DNA of 64,000 nucleotides from Hydractinia symbiolongicarpus (taxonomy: Eukaryota > Cnidaria > Hydrozoa > Anthoathecata > Hydractiniidae): positions 12,028,001 to 12,092,000 of the forward strand of contig NC_079883.1 in NCBI RefSeq assembly GCF_029227915.1, given 5' to 3'. The notes beneath the pieces were generated by a model. It did no database searches. It saw nothing but the letters and a program-made list of their open reading frames with translations, and was not told the origin of the DNA. Position numbers and translations under genes: made by a program. Below are positions 20,811 to 35,539 of this stretch, in pieces. Position 1 is the first letter of the stretch. Every line of letters begins with the position of its first letter.

Positions 20811-21215
20811 ATGTCTGACGCAGCAGCTAAAGGAGGAAAACAGGCACCTAAAGTAGCCAAGAAAGGTGAAAAAAGAGCCGGCAAAAAAGGAGGAAAGATT
20901 GGTGGAACTGGTGAAAAGAAACGCAAGAGAAAGAGAAAGGAAAGTTATGCTATTTACATCTACAATGTTTTGAAACAAGTTCACCCAGATGTCGGAGTTT
21001 CAAGCAAAGCTATGAGCATCATGAACTCATTTGTCAACGACATCTTTGAGCGCATTGCTTCCGAAGCTTCGCGTTTGGCTCTTCAAAACAAAAAGTCGAC
21101 CATCTCTTCTCGTGAAATTCAAACCGCAGTACGTCTTCTCTTGCCTGGAGAACTTGCAAAACACGCAGTCAGTGAAGGAACAAAAGCCGTCACAAAATAC
21201 ACAAGCAGCAAGTAA
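20811..21215 (+). CDS. H2B: Histone H2B, unit 4
   Basis: Protein identical to the copy at 3255. Confidence 0.98.
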   Translation: MSDAAAKGGKQAPKVAKKGEKRAGKKGGKIGGTGEKKRKRKRKESYAIYIYNVLKQVHPDVGVSSKAMSIMNSFVNDIFERIASEASRLALQNKKSTISSREIQTAVRLLLPGELAKHAVSEGTKAVTKYTSSK

Positions 21216-21238
21216 ACCAACGTCTACCAAACACAAAC

Positions 21239-21254
21239 GGTCTTTTTTAAGACC
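21239..21254 (+). terminator. H2B 3' stem-loop, unit 4
   Basis: GGTCTT-TTTT-AAGACC. Confidence 0.92.
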
Positions 21255-21635
21255 ACACATCTTTAAAAAAACATTTACTTGGCGTCACTACAAGTTAACC
21301 GAAGTTAATAAAACTTCTAAATAATGTGCTTAAGAACACTAGCCTACATTTAAAATACTTCCCCATGTGTGTGTGGATTAGCTTCACTTTTCATACGTAT
21401 TATTAGCTGTACTTGCAGAAAAGACAAGTACATTGATCCATGTTATTGCTTACATTTAACTTAACCCAGCTTTTCACGGAAACACTCCCAGGCAAATTAA
21501 CCCTACAAAGTATTTCTAAATTTTTTTTGTGTCATATATGACATAGTATCGTATAGCAATAAATGTAACTGTGACAAGACTTTACACATTGTGTAATTTG
21601 GAAGCGTGCACAAAGTAATGTTTTAAAAGATTTGT

Positions 21636-21651
21636 GGCTATAAAAATAGCC
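21636..21651 (-). terminator. H4 3' stem-loop, unit 4
   Basis: GGCTAT-TTTT-ATAGCC, minus strand. Confidence 0.93.
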
Positions 21652-21675
21652 GTTTTTGTTGAGCAATGACAACGC

Positions 21676-22032
<357 letters not shown>

Positions 22033-22510
22033 TTAACAGAATTCAGACAGCTTTAAAAAGAGGCCATAAAATTACCTACTGCTCGTGGAAACACCCTAAT
22101 TAACCAATAGAGTTGCGTCATTACAAAATGTTCCGAACATTTTGTACATTTTTTTAAGTAAAACTGTAGTTTTTTTAAAAATTCGTGGTCTTAATGTTTC
22201 AGTAAGGCAATAAATTTGGCATCGTTGGAATTCGCCAAACCTTCTGCTACTTACTAAAAAAAAAAAAAGTCAAAAGCTTTTGTGTATCAGAAGATACAGC
22301 CGTTTTCCCGTAGCCAAAAAACACAGATTTTATAAAAATGTTAAAGTAATGAGCGTAATGTCATTATGCAGCCAATCAGAAATTACTTTCTTAGCACCAA
22401 TCAAATGGTTTGTTTTGAACCTCAGCTGTCAATCAATATGAGAAATAAAACTTTGGCGCGATAGTGCATTTTAGACCGTCTTGTGTATCCGTACTACATC
22501 GACTTCTTAA

Positions 22511-22924
<414 letters not shown>

Positions 22925-22945
22925 GCATCTTACCAAACAAAAAAC

Positions 22946-22961
22946 GGCTATTTTTATAGCC
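22946..22961 (+). terminator. H3 3' stem-loop, unit 4
   Basis: GGCTAT-TTTT-ATAGCC. Confidence 0.93.
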
Positions 22962-23237
22962 ACACATCCATAAAAAATATTACGGCTAGCTTTTTATATC
23001 AAACTTTGTCCTGCTTTCTGTTTAAATTTTATGCTACATAAAAATTTTATGCTACATAAAGTTTGACAATGTTAAAAATATGAAGGGCAAGAAAAGTAAA
23101 AGCAAGAAAATAAGAAATTTAAAAACGAAAATACTTAAACTTAGGGAATCTAATCTTAAATTTACTCTTTTTTAACTGTTTAAGTGACTTAAACAAGTTT
23201 AACTTTGTACCAAGATAATGTTTTTTTGTAAATGTGT

Positions 23238-23253
23238 GGCTATAAAAATAGCC
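23238..23253 (-). terminator. H1 3' stem-loop, unit 5
   Basis: GGCTAT-TTTT-ATAGCC, minus strand. Confidence 0.93.
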
Positions 23254-23285
23254 GTTTGTTAATGTAATAGCCAGATACACACAAA

Positions 23286-23837
23286 TTATTTTTTTGCGGT
23301 CTTCTTTGCTGCCTTTTTGGGAGTCTTTTTGACCTTCTTTGCTGCAGGTTTTTTAGCAACAGGCTTCTTTGTGGGTTTCTTAGCTGCTGGTTTCTTAGCC
23401 GAGGCTTTCTTTGTGGCAGGCTTCTTTGCTGCTTTCTTTGGCGTGCTCTTCTTTGCTGGCTTCTTTTTTGGTGTACTTTTCTTTGCAGTAGGCTTCTTTG
23501 CCGTTGGCTTTTTTGCTGCGGCCTTTTTCTTAGGTTTTTCTTTTTTTACCTGACCTAGCTTGAATGATCCAGAAGCACCAGTGCCTTTAGTTTGAATCAA
23601 ATCGCCTGATGTTACTCCTCGTTTAAGAGCCATTTTCAGATGATGATCTGAGTTTTCAGCAACTTTGTAATTTGCATGAATATATTTTGTAATAGCTTGG
23701 CGAGATGAACCACCGCGTTCCTTTAGGGTAGCGATAGCAGCCTTGATCATGTCCACATATTTAGGGTGATCAGCTGTCTTCTTTGCAGCAGGTTTCTTCT
23801 TGGGTGCGATTTTCTTTGGAGAAGCTGCTTCACTCAT
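23286..23837 (-). CDS. H1: Linker histone H1, unit 5
   Basis: Protein identical to the copy at 5730. Confidence 0.97.
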   Translation of the reverse strand: MSEAASPKKIAPKKKPAAKKTADHPKYVDMIKAAIATLKERGGSSRQAITKYIHANYKVAENSDHHLKMALKRGVTSGDLIQTKGTGASGSFKLGQVKKEKPKKKAAAKKPTAKKPTAKKSTPKKKPAKKSTPKKAAKKPATKKASAKKPAAKKPTKKPVAKKPAAKKVKKTPKKAAKKTAKK

Positions 23838-24416
23838 TTTTAATGTTTTCTTACAACAATCCAACGATAAACGATGCTTGTTATCACAGTAGAAGTATAC
23901 TAAACATTACCGTGTAAATGAGATATAATTTAAGACGGTGCGAAGTATGCGGACGTAAAAGTACCACTCCCGGGAATTGATTTGGCGCGAAAACAGAAAT
24001 GTGTGTTTCTGTACATCGTATAATGTCCGTTTTGGGTGCCGCGACTATGCGAAAGCATGTTAATTTTTATTTGTAGTACGACGCAATAGTCTGCAAGAGA
24101 AGCTGCTGGAGTTTGAGGTCTTCAGCATTACATCTAGTCTGTTAATTTGGGCTTCTTCCGCGCTCGTGTTAGGATTTTCATAAAGCGTTCTTTGGTTTGC
24201 GTTGCGTATGTCGGCCTACATCATCGACACGGCCTGTTTCCGGCTATTAGGAGAAATTCATATATTGGGCACTGCGTTTCGACTTTTTTATTAGACCACA
24301 GTAAAAAAATTCACTCACAGAAGTCCCTTTCTTTCATGGCTACAAACACGAAGAATTCTGTCGTAAGTAAAACGAATGCGCAAGCCAAAATGACGATGGG
24401 GCGAAGTCATAAGCAT

Positions 24417-24489
24417 GGCCCTGTGGCCCAATGGATAAGGCATCTGACTACGAATCAGGGGATTCCAGGTTCGACTCCTGGCAGGGTCG
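24417..24489 (+). tRNA. tRNA-Arg (ACG), unit 5
   Basis: Identical to the copy at 1009. Confidence 0.96.
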
Positions 24490-24598
24490 CACTGTCGCAT
24501 TTCGGCTGCATGGTCTACTGTGTAACGCGCGCGCACGTTCTGGCGTAATGCGTTGATAAACGGAATGTACGCAGACATATTGGAAAGTAATATCACGC

Positions 24599-24728
24599 AC
24601 TTAGTATCGTCGCCTTTGTTAGCATTCATGTAAGTTACCATCCACTTGCTACAGTCGCTCTCCATCCTACGGCTAAATCAACAGCCGTGATTTTTACTAT
24701 GTCGCCGTCCATCCGTACGCGGTGACAG
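24599..24728 (+). ncRNA. Candidate Sm-class/spliced-leader-like RNA, unit 5
   Basis: All elements of the 1191 copy are kept. Confidence 0.35.
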
Positions 24729-24811
24729 TTGTAAGCTTTACAGTAACGTGACATGCTCCACAAGCAGTTACGGTGTGTGGACGATGCCTATCATGGCAAC
24801 GCTTGTTCTTT

Positions 24812-24996
24812 ATCGCTTCTCGGCCTAATGGCTAAGATCAAGTGTAGTATCTGTTCTTATCAGTTTAATATCTGGTAGGCCATTCTCTGAATGGTCAGTA
24901 TATTAATCTGATTTTTGGCCTTGGGTCATGGAGGTGGATTCATTCACGCCGTGACCACGGGTTGCCTTGGTGTTGCACTATTACCGATGGCGGCCC
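24812..24996 (+). ncRNA. U2: U2 snRNA, unit 5
   Basis: Same as the copy at 1404. Confidence 0.95.
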
Positions 24997-25188
24997 ACAT
25001 AAGCAATAAAAGAATAATAGCAGTCCTCTTTCCGACGGCACTCTGCATAGTCTACGGCGGGAACAAAACGCGTACACTGGGGGAGAATACAGCCTATGCC
25101 CCGCGACACGGCAGTTTATAACACACTCAAGCCACAAGCATTAACAAACTTTGAAGGGTACCCTCATGCTACGGTGCAGTTCCAACTC

Positions 25189-25353
25189 ATACTTACCTGA
25201 CGGGGAAGTAAAGACTGATCAATGAGGGTTTTCTTCCAGAGTGAGGCTCTTGCATTGCACTACGCTTGGGCTGACCTCTGCGATTACTGCAAACGTCAGT
25301 AACTCGACCGTACAATTTCTGGTAGTGGGGGCCTGCGTCCGCGCTCGCCCCCT
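25189..25353 (+). ncRNA. U1: U1 snRNA, unit 5
   Basis: Same as the copy at 1781. Confidence 0.95.
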
Positions 25354-25680
25354 CCTTAAGTCAAAATGAATGAGCTTAGAAAAGTTGCGCGGCCAAATGT
25401 CGGTGGTGACTTAAACGCTAAGGTAAAACCTCGCTTGGCTGTTACGAAACGTGATTGCGATATAAGTCCTCGGAAGGCGGCGGAATTTTATTTTATTTGC
25501 CATTCCGTCAGGGTTATTGGATGATCGGCAATAGATCGAGTTTGTATGCATTTGAAAGCTCTTTTTTCTCGTACTATCACCTGAAAATGTCGTAGGAAAA
25601 TGTCATAGGAAACACTTTCAACAACCGCCACGTTCCTTAATTGTTATAACAAGAAATATATCACAGCAAATGAAAATGAA

Positions 25681-25800
25681 AAGCCTACGACACCGGGAGT
25701 TCCCAGGCGGTCCCCCATCCAAGTACTATCCCGGCCCGACGATGCTTAACTTCCGTGATCAGACGAGAACGGGTGTGTTCATCGTGGTATGGCCGTAGAC
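25681..25800 (-). rRNA. 5S rRNA, unit 5
   Basis: Same as the copy at 2273. Confidence 0.98.
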
Positions 25801-25959
25801 ATTAGTAGGTGCAAATACGTGCAATTTATTTTGACGTTGTGATCAAATTTTTTTATTTAATTTCTTTGAGTTACTTAGGACAAGGCGTATGCATGGATTA
25901 TCTATTACACTTTAAGGTTATAGTTTTGTGAAAAAAACAATGTTTTTTTAAAGATGTGT

Positions 25960-25975
25960 GGCTATAAAAATAGCC
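25960..25975 (-). terminator. H2A 3' stem-loop, unit 5
   Basis: GGCTAT-TTTT-ATAGCC, minus strand. Confidence 0.93.
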
Positions 25976-25997
25976 GTTGTTTTCTGAGTGTAGCGGT

Positions 25998-26378
25998 TTA
26001 CTTCTTCTGTCCTTTGTCGTTCTTCTTTGGGAGTAAGACAGCTTGAATGTTTGGCAAAACACCACCAGCTGCAATGGTTACACCGCTCAAAAGTTTGTTT
26101 AATTCTTCATCATTACGAACAGCCAATTGTAAATGTCTTGGAATAATCCTAGCTTTTTTGTTGTCTCTTGCTGCGTTACCAGCCAACTCCAATATCTCAG
26201 CAGATAAATATTCCAAGACGGCTGCTAAGTAAACTGGTGCTCCAGATCCAATTCGGTTAGCATAGTGCCCTCTACGAAGGAATCTATGCACTCTACCGAC
26301 TGGAAATTGAAGTCCAGCTCTTGAGGATCTTGTCTTGGCTTTAGCCTTAGCTTTTCCACCTTTTCCACGTCCAGACAT
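25998..26378 (-). CDS. H2A: Histone H2A, unit 5
   Basis: Protein identical to the copy at 2590. Confidence 0.98.
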   Translation of the reverse strand: MSGRGKGGKAKAKAKTRSSRAGLQFPVGRVHRFLRRGHYANRIGSGAPVYLAAVLEYLSAEILELAGNAARDNKKARIIPRHLQLAVRNDEELNKLLSGVTIAAGGVLPNIQAVLLPKKNDKGQKK

Positions 26379-26662
26379 AACTGCGATTTGATTTGTAAGT
26401 TAATACAAAAACGTACGAATATTTAACGTAAGTGTTAACGAAATAAACTTTACTCGTTTTTTCATCATAAAAATAGGATCGAAATCATGTTTTTTTAACC
26501 AATCATAATTAAGTATTAAACAAAAGATTTTTTTTTTAACCAATTAAATTGCGTATCGGCGTTTTCGGATCGAATTCGATCCGATTTTTTTACTTATAAA
26601 CAAAAAGTTTTGACTTGCAGTTTAATGCTTATTTACAAGTTAAGTAGCAAAAATTTTTAACC

Positions 26663-27067
26663 ATGTCTGACGCAGCAGCTAAAGGAGGAAAACAGGCACC
26701 TAAAGTAGCCAAGAAAGGTGAAAAAAGAGCCGGCAAAAAAGGAGGAAAGATTGGTGGAACTGGTGAAAAGAAACGCAAGAGAAAGAGAAAGGAAAGTTAT
26801 GCTATTTACATCTACAATGTTTTGAAACAAGTTCACCCAGATGTCGGAGTTTCAAGCAAAGCTATGAGCATCATGAACTCATTTGTCAACGACATCTTTG
26901 AGCGCATTGCTTCCGAAGCTTCGCGTTTGGCTCTTCAAAACAAAAGGTCGACCATCTCTTCTCGTGAAATTCAAACCGCAGTACGTCTTCTCTTGCCTGG
27001 AGAACTTGCAAAACACGCAGTCAGTGAAGGAACAAAAGCCGTCACAAAATACACAAGCAGCAAGTAA
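26663..27067 (+). CDS. H2B: Histone H2B, unit 5 (K95R)
   Basis: As at 3255, but 26946 turns Lys95 into Arg ([10 protein letters not shown]). Arginine is the residue human H2B has here (HYNKRSTITS), so the change is probably neutral. Confidence 0.98.
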   Translation: MSDAAAKGGKQAPKVAKKGEKRAGKKGGKIGGTGEKKRKRKRKESYAIYIYNVLKQVHPDVGVSSKAMSIMNSFVNDIFERIASEASRLALQNKRSTISSREIQTAVRLLLPGELAKHAVSEGTKAVTKYTSSK

Positions 27068-27090
27068 ACCAACGTCTACCAAACACAAAC

Positions 27091-27106
27091 GGTCTTTTTT
27101 AAGACC
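27091..27106 (+). terminator. H2B 3' stem-loop, unit 5
   Basis: GGTCTT-TTTT-AAGACC. Confidence 0.92.
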
Positions 27107-27487
27107 ACACATCTTTAAAAAAACATTTACTTGGCGTCACTACAAGTTAACCGAAGTTAATAAAACTTCTAAATAATGTGCTTAAGAACACTAGCCTACA
27201 TTTAAAATACTTCCCCATGTGTGTGTGGATTAGCTTCACTTTTCATACGTATTATTAGCTGTACTTGCAGAAAAGACAAGTACATTGATCCATGTTATTG
27301 CTTACATTTAACTTAACCCAGCTTTTCACGGAAACACTCCCAGGCAAATTAACCCTACAAAGTATTTCTAAATTTTTTTTGTGTCATATATGACATAGTA
27401 TCGTATAGCAATAAATGTAACTGTGACAAGACTTTACACATTGTGTAATTTGGAAGCGTGCACAAAGTAATGTTTTAAAAGATTTGT

Positions 27488-27503
27488 GGCTATAAAAATA
27501 GCC
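27488..27503 (-). terminator. H4 3' stem-loop, unit 5
   Basis: GGCTAT-TTTT-ATAGCC, minus strand. Confidence 0.93.
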
Positions 27504-27527
27504 GTTTTTGTTGAGCAATGACAACGC

Positions 27528-27884
<357 letters not shown>

Positions 27885-28361
27885 TTAACAGAATTCAGAC
27901 AGCTTTAAAAAGAGGCCATAAAATTACCTACTGCTCGTGGAAACACCCTAATTAACCAATAGAGTTGCGTCATTACAAAATGTTCCGAACATTTTGTACA
28001 TTTTTTTAAGTAAAACTGTAGTTTTTTTAAAAATTCGTGGTCTTAATGTTTCAGTAAGGCAATAAATTTGGCATCGTTGGAATTCGCCAAACCTTCTGCT
28101 ACTTACTAAAAAAAAAAAAGTCAAAAGCTTTTGTGTATCAGAAGATACAGCCGTTTTCCCGTAGCCAAAAAACACAGATTTTATAAAAATGTTAAAGTAA
28201 TGAGCGTAATGTCATTATGCAGCCAATCAGAAATTACTTTCTTAGCACCAATCAAATGGTTTGTTTTGAACCTTAGCTGTCAATCAATATGAGAAATAAA
28301 ACTTTGGCGCGATAGTGCATTTTAGACCGTCTTGTGTATCCGTACTACATCGACTTCTTAA

Positions 28362-28775
<414 letters not shown>

Positions 28776-28796
28776 GCATCTTACCAAACAAAAAAC

Positions 28797-28812
28797 GGCT
28801 ATTTTTATAGCC
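28797..28812 (+). terminator. H3 3' stem-loop, unit 5
   Basis: GGCTAT-TTTT-ATAGCC. Confidence 0.93.
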
Positions 28813-29088
28813 ACACATCCATAAAAAATATTACGGCTAGCTTTTTATATCAAACTTTGTCCTGCTTTCTGTTTAAATTTTATGCTACATAAAAATTTTA
28901 TGCTACATAAAGTTTGACAATGTTAAAAATATGAAGGGCAAGAAAAGTAAAAGCAAGAAAATAAGAAATTTAAAAACGAAAATACTTAAACTTAGGGAAT
29001 CTAATCTTAAATTTACTCTTTTTTAACTGTTTAAGTGACTTAAACAAGTTTAACTTTGTACCAAGATAATGTTTTTTTGTAAATGTGT

Positions 29089-29104
29089 GGCTATAAAAAT
29101 AGCC
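29089..29104 (-). terminator. H1 3' stem-loop, unit 6
   Basis: GGCTAT-TTTT-ATAGCC, minus strand. Confidence 0.93.
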
Positions 29105-29136
29105 GTTTGTTAATGTAATAGCCAGATACACACAAA

Positions 29137-29688
29137 TTATTTTTTTGCGGTCTTCTTTGCTGCCTTTTTGGGAGTCTTTTTGACCTTCTTTGCTGCAGGT
29201 TTTTTAGCAACAGGCTTCTTTGTGGGTTTCTTAGCTGCTGGTTTCTTAGCCGAGGCTTTCTTTGTGGCAGGCTTCTTTGCTGCTTTCTTTGGCGTGCTCT
29301 TCTTTGCTGGCTTCTTTTTTGGTGTACTTTTCTTTGCAGTAGGCTTCTTTGCCGTTGGCTTTTTTGCTGCGGCCTTTTTCTTAGGTTTTTCTTTTTTTAC
29401 CTGACCTAGCTTGAATGATCCAGAAGCACCAGTGCCTTTAGTTTGAATCAAATCGCCTGATGTTACTCCTCGTTTAAGAGCCATTTTCAGATGATGATCT
29501 GAGTTTTCAGCAACTTTGTAATTTGCATGAATATATTTTGTAATAGCTTGGCGAGATGAACCACCGCGTTCCTTTAGGGTAGCGATAGCAGCCTTGATCA
29601 TGTCCACATATTTAGGGTGATCAGCTGTCTTCTTTGCAGCAGGTTTCTTCTTGGGTGCGATTTTCTTTGGAGAAGCTGCTTCACTCAT
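29137..29688 (-). CDS. H1: Linker histone H1, unit 6
   Basis: Protein identical to the copy at 5730. Confidence 0.97.
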   Translation of the reverse strand: MSEAASPKKIAPKKKPAAKKTADHPKYVDMIKAAIATLKERGGSSRQAITKYIHANYKVAENSDHHLKMALKRGVTSGDLIQTKGTGASGSFKLGQVKKEKPKKKAAAKKPTAKKPTAKKSTPKKKPAKKSTPKKAAKKPATKKASAKKPAAKKPTKKPVAKKPAAKKVKKTPKKAAKKTAKK

Positions 29689-30267
29689 TTTTAATGTTTT
29701 CTTACAACAATCCAACGATAAACGATGCTTGTTATCACAGTAGAAGTATACTAAACATTACCGTGTAAATGAGATATAATTTAAGACGGTGCGAAGTATG
29801 CGGACGTAAAAGTACCACTCCCGGGAATTGATTTGGCGCGAAAACAGAAATGTGTGTTTCTGTACATCGTATAATGTCCGTTTTGGGAGCCGCGACTATG
29901 CGAAAGCATGTTAATTTTTATTTGTAGTACGACGCAATAGTCTGCAAGAGAAGCTGCTGGAGTTTGAGGTCTTCAGCATTACATCTAGTCTGTTAATTTG
30001 GGCTTCTTCCGCGCTCGTGTTAGGATTTTCATAAAGCGTTCTTTGGTTTGCGTTGCGTATGTCGGCCTACATCATCGACACGGCCTGTTTCCGGCTATTA
30101 GGAGCAATTCATATATTGGGCACTGCGTTTCGACTTTTTTATTAGACCACAGTAAAAAAATTCACTCACAGAAGTCCCTTTCTTTCATGGCTACAAACAC
30201 GAAGAATTCTGTCGTAAGTAAAACGAATGCGCAAGCCAAAATGACGATGGGGCGAAGTCATAAGCAT

Positions 30268-30340
30268 GGCCCTGTGGCCCAATGGATAAGGCATCTGACT
30301 ACGAATCAGGGGATTCCAGGTTCGACTCCTGGCAGGGTCG
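30268..30340 (+). tRNA. tRNA-Arg (ACG), unit 6
   Basis: Identical to the copy at 1009. Confidence 0.96.
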
Positions 30341-30449
30341 CACTGTCGCATTTCGGCTGCATGGTCTACTGTGTAACGCGCGCGCACGTTCTGGCGTAAT
30401 GCGTTGATAAACGGAATGTACGCAGACATATTGGAAAGTAATATCACGC

Positions 30450-30579
30450 ACTTAGTATCGTCGCCTTTGTTAGCATTCATGTAAGTTACCATCCACTTGC
30501 TACAGTCGCTCTCCATCCTACGGCTAAATCAACAGCCGTGATTTTTACTATGTCGCCGTCCATCCGTACGCGGTGACAG
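30450..30579 (+). ncRNA. Candidate Sm-class/spliced-leader-like RNA, unit 6
   Basis: All elements of the 1191 copy are kept. Confidence 0.35.
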
Positions 30580-30662
30580 TTGTAAGCTTTACAGTAACGT
30601 GACATGCTCCACAAGCAGTTACGGTGTGTGGACGATGCCTATCATGGCAACGCTTGTTCTTT

Positions 30663-30847
30663 ATCGCTTCTCGGCCTAATGGCTAAGATCAAGTGTAGTA
30701 TCTGTTCTTATCAGTTTAATATCTGGTAGGCCATTCTCTGAATGGTCAGTATATTAATCTGATTTTTGGCCTTGGGTCATGGAGGTGGATTCATTCACGC
30801 CGTGACCACGGGTTGCCTTGGTGTTGCACTATTACCGATGGCGGCCC
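30663..30847 (+). ncRNA. U2: U2 snRNA, unit 6
   Basis: Same as the copy at 1404. Confidence 0.95.
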
Positions 30848-31039
30848 ACATAAGCAATAAAAGAATAATAGCAGTCCTCTTTCCGACGGCACTCTGCATA
30901 GTCTACGGCGGGAACAAAACGCGTACACTGGGGGAGAATACAGCCTATGCCCCGCGACACGGCAGTTTATAACACACTCAAGCCACAAGCATTAACAAAC
31001 TTTGAAGGGTACCCTCATGCTACGGTGCAGTTCCAACTC

Positions 31040-31204
31040 ATACTTACCTGACGGGGAAGTAAAGACTGATCAATGAGGGTTTTCTTCCAGAGTGAGGCTC
31101 TTGCATTGCACTACGCTTGGGCTGACCTCTGCGATTACTGCAAACGTCAGTAACTCGACCGTACAATTTCTGGTAGTGGGGGCCTGCGTCCGCGCTCGCC
31201 CCCT
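31040..31204 (+). ncRNA. U1: U1 snRNA, unit 6
   Basis: Same as the copy at 1781. Confidence 0.95.
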
Positions 31205-31531
31205 CCTTAAGTCAAAATGAATGAGCTTAGAAAAGTTGCGCGGCCAAATGTCGGTGGTGACTTAAACGCTAAGGTAAAACCTCGCTTGGCTGTTACGAAA
31301 CGTGATTGCGATATAAGTCCTCGGAAGGCGGCGGAATTTTCTTTTATTTGCCATTCCGTCAGGGTTATTGGATGATCGGCAATAGATCGAGTTTGTATGC
31401 ATTTGAAAGCTCTTTTTTCTCGTACTATCACCTGAAAATGTCGTAGGAAAATGTCATAGGAAACACTTTCAACAACCGCCACGTTCCTTAATTGTTATAA
31501 CAAGAAATATATCACAGCAAATGAAAATGAA

Positions 31532-31651
31532 AAGCCTACGACACCGGGAGTTCCCAGGCGGTCCCCCATCCAAGTACTATCCCGGCCCGACGATGCTTAA
31601 CTTCCGTGATCAGACGAGAACGGGTGTGTTCATCGTGGTATGGCCGTAGAC
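31532..31651 (-). rRNA. 5S rRNA, unit 6
   Basis: Same as the copy at 2273. Confidence 0.98.
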
Positions 31652-31809
31652 ATTAGTAGGTGCAAATACGTGCAATTTATTTTGACGTTGTGATCAAATT
31701 TTTTTATTTAATTTCTTTGAGTTACTTAGGACAAGGCGTATGCATGGATTATCTATTAGACTTTAAGGTTATAGTTTTGTGAAAAAACAATGTTTTTTTA
31801 AAGATGTGT

Positions 31810-31825
31810 GGCTATAAAAATAGCC
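31810..31825 (-). terminator. H2A 3' stem-loop, unit 6
   Basis: GGCTAT-TTTT-ATAGCC, minus strand. The A-run beyond it (31781-31787) is one base shorter than in other units. Confidence 0.93.
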
Positions 31826-31847
31826 GTTGTTTTCTGAGTGTAGCGGT

Positions 31848-32228
31848 TTACTTCTTCTGTCCTTTGTCGTTCTTCTTTGGGAGTAAGACAGCTTGAATGT
31901 TTGGCAAAACACCACCAGCTGCAATGGTTACACCGCTCAAAAGTTTGTTTAATTCTTCATCATTACGAACAGCCAATTGTAAATGTCTTGGAATAATCCT
32001 AGCTTTTTTGTTGTCTCTTGCTGCGTTACCAGCCAACTCCAATATCTCAGCAGATAAATATTCCAAGACGGCTGCTAAGTAAACTGGTGCTCCAGATCCA
32101 ATTCGGTTAGCATAGTGCCCTCTACGAAGGAATCTATGCACTCTACCGACTGGAAATTGAAGTCCAGCTCTTGAGGATCTTGTCTTGGCTTTAGCCTTAG
32201 CTTTTCCACCTTTTCCACGTCCAGACAT
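31848..32228 (-). CDS. H2A: Histone H2A, unit 6
   Basis: Protein identical to the copy at 2590. Confidence 0.98.
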   Translation of the reverse strand: MSGRGKGGKAKAKAKTRSSRAGLQFPVGRVHRFLRRGHYANRIGSGAPVYLAAVLEYLSAEILELAGNAARDNKKARIIPRHLQLAVRNDEELNKLLSGVTIAAGGVLPNIQAVLLPKKNDKGQKK

Positions 32229-32512
32229 AACTGCGATTTGATTTGTAAGTTAATACAAAAACGTACGAATATTTAACGTAAGTGTTAACGAAATAAACTT
32301 TACTCGTTTTTTCATCATAAAAATAGGATCGAAATCATGTTTTTTTAACCAATCATAATTAAGTATTAAACAAAAGATTTTTTTTTTAACCAATTAAATT
32401 GCGTATCGGCGTTTTCGGATCGAATTCGATCCGATTTTTTTACTTATAAACAAAAAGTTTTGACTTGCAGTTTAATGCTTATTTACAAGTTAAGTAGCAA
32501 AAATTTTTAACC

Positions 32513-32917
32513 ATGTCTGACGCAGCAGCTAAAGGAGGAAAACAGGCACCTAAAGTAGCCAAGAAAGGTGAAAAAAGAGCCGGCAAAAAAGGAGGAAAGA
32601 TTGGTGGAACTGGTGAAAAGAAACGCAAGAGAAAGAGAAAGGAAAGTTATGCTATTTACATCTACAATGTTTTGAAACAAGTTCACCCAGATGTCGGAGT
32701 TTCAAGCAAAGCTATGAGCATCATGAACTCATTTGTCAACGACATCTTTGAGCGCATTGCTTCCGAAGCTTCGCGTTTGGCTCTTCAAAACAAAAAGTCG
32801 ACCATCTCTTCTCGTGAAATTCAAACCGCAGTACGTCTTCTCTTGCCTGGAGAACTTGCAAAACACGCAGTCAGTGAAGGAACAAAAGCCGTCACAAAAT
32901 ACACAAGCAGCAAGTAA
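32513..32917 (+). CDS. H2B: Histone H2B, unit 6
   Basis: Protein identical to the copy at 3255. Confidence 0.98.
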   Translation: MSDAAAKGGKQAPKVAKKGEKRAGKKGGKIGGTGEKKRKRKRKESYAIYIYNVLKQVHPDVGVSSKAMSIMNSFVNDIFERIASEASRLALQNKKSTISSREIQTAVRLLLPGELAKHAVSEGTKAVTKYTSSK

Positions 32918-32940
32918 ACCAACGTCTACCAAACACAAAC

Positions 32941-32956
32941 GGTCTTTTTTAAGACC
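32941..32956 (+). terminator. H2B 3' stem-loop, unit 6
   Basis: GGTCTT-TTTT-AAGACC. Confidence 0.92.
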
Positions 32957-33337
32957 ACACATCTTTAAAAAAACATTTACTTGGCGTCACTACAAGTTAA
33001 CCGAAGTTAATAAAACTTCTAAATAATGTGCTTAAGAACACTAGCCTACATTTAAAATACTTCCCCATGTGTGTGTGGATTAGCTTCACTTTTCATACGT
33101 ATTATTAGCTGTACTTGCAGAAAAGACAAGTACATTGATCCATGTTATTGCTTACATTTAACTTAACCCAGCTTTTCACGGAAACACTCCCAGGCAAATT
33201 AACCCTACAAAGTATTTCTAAATTTTTTTTGTGTCATATATGACATAGTATCGTATAGCAATAAATGTAACTGTGACAAGACTTTACACATTGTGTAATT
33301 TGGAAGCGTGCACAAAGTAATGTTTTAAAAGATTTGT

Positions 33338-33353
33338 GGCTATAAAAATAGCC
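33338..33353 (-). terminator. H4 3' stem-loop, unit 6
   Basis: GGCTAT-TTTT-ATAGCC, minus strand. Confidence 0.93.
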
Positions 33354-33377
33354 GTTTTTGTTGAGCAATGACAACGC

Positions 33378-33734
<357 letters not shown>

Positions 33735-34212
33735 TTAACAGAATTCAGACAGCTTTAAAAAGAGGCCATAAAATTACCTACTGCTCGTGGAAACACCCTA
33801 ATTAACCAATAGAGTTGCGTCATTACAAAATGTTCCGAACATTTTGTACATTTTTTTAAGTAAAACTGTAGTTTTTTTAAAAATTCGTGGTCTTAATGTT
33901 TCAGTAAGGCAATAAATTTGGCATCGTTGGAATTCGCCAAACCTTCTGCTACTTACTAAAAAAAAAAAAAGTCAAAAGCTTTTGTGTATCAGAAGATACA
34001 GCCGTTTTCCCGTAGCCAAAAAACACAGATTTTATAAAAATGTTAAAGTAATGAGCGTAATGTCATTATGCAGCCAATCAGAAATTACTTTCTTAGCACC
34101 AATCAAATGGTTTGTTTTGAACCTCAGCTGTCAATCAATATGAGAAATAAAACTTTGGCGCGATAGTGCATTTTAGACCGTCTTGTGTATCCGTACTACA
34201 TCGACTTCTTAA

Positions 34213-34626
<414 letters not shown>

Positions 34627-34647
34627 GCATCTTACCAAACAAAAAAC

Positions 34648-34663
34648 GGCTATTTTTATAGCC
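34648..34663 (+). terminator. H3 3' stem-loop, unit 6
   Basis: GGCTAT-TTTT-ATAGCC. Confidence 0.93.
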
Positions 34664-34939
34664 ACACATCCATAAAAAATATTACGGCTAGCTTTTTATA
34701 TCAAACTTTGTCCTGCTTTCTGTTTAAATTTTATGCTACATAAAAATTTTATGCTACATAAAGTTTGACAATGTTAAAAATATGAAGGGCAAGAAAAGTA
34801 AAAGCAAGAAAATAAGAAATTTAAAAACGAAAATACTTAAACTTAGGGAATCTAATCTTAAATTTACTCTTTTTTAACTGTTTAAGTGACTTAAACAAGT
34901 TTAACTTTGTACCAAGATAATGTTTTTTTGTAAATGTGT

Positions 34940-34955
34940 GGCTATAAAAATAGCC
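34940..34955 (-). terminator. H1 3' stem-loop, unit 7
   Basis: GGCTAT-TTTT-ATAGCC, minus strand. Confidence 0.93.
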
Positions 34956-34987
34956 GTTTGTTAATGTAATAGCCAGATACACACAAA

Positions 34988-35539
34988 TTATTTTTTTGCG
35001 GTCTTCTTTGCTGCCTTTTTGGGAGTCTTTTTGACCTTCTTTGCTGCAGGTTTTTTAGCAACAGGCTTCTTTGTGGGTTTCTTAGCTGCTGGTTTCTTAG
35101 CCGAGGCTTTCTTTGTGGCAGGCTTCTTTGCTGCTTTCTTTGGCGTGCTCTTCTTTGCTGGCTTCTTTTTTGGTGTACTTTTCTTTGCAGTAGGCTTCTT
35201 TGCCGTTGGCTTTTTTGCTGCGGCCTTTTTCTTAGGTTTTTCTTTTTTTACCTGACCTAGCTTGAATGATCCAGAAGCACCAGTGCCTTTAGTTTGAATC
35301 AAATCGCCTGATGTTACTCCTCGTTTAAGAGCCATTTTCAGATGATGATCTGAGTTTTCAGCAACTTTGTAATTTGCATGAATATATTTTGTAATAGCTT
35401 GGCGAGATGAACCACCGCGTTCCTTTAGGGTAGCGATAGCAGCCTTGATCATGTCCACATATTTAGGGTGATCAGCTGTCTTCTTTGCAGCAGGTTTCTT
35501 CTTGGGTGCGATTTTCTTTGGAGAAGCTGCTTCACTCAT
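34988..35539 (-). CDS. H1: Linker histone H1, unit 7
   Basis: Protein identical to the copy at 5730. Confidence 0.97.
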   Translation of the reverse strand: MSEAASPKKIAPKKKPAAKKTADHPKYVDMIKAAIATLKERGGSSRQAITKYIHANYKVAENSDHHLKMALKRGVTSGDLIQTKGTGASGSFKLGQVKKEKPKKKAAAKKPTAKKPTAKKSTPKKKPAKKSTPKKAAKKPATKKASAKKPAAKKPTKKPVAKKPAAKKVKKTPKKAAKKTAKK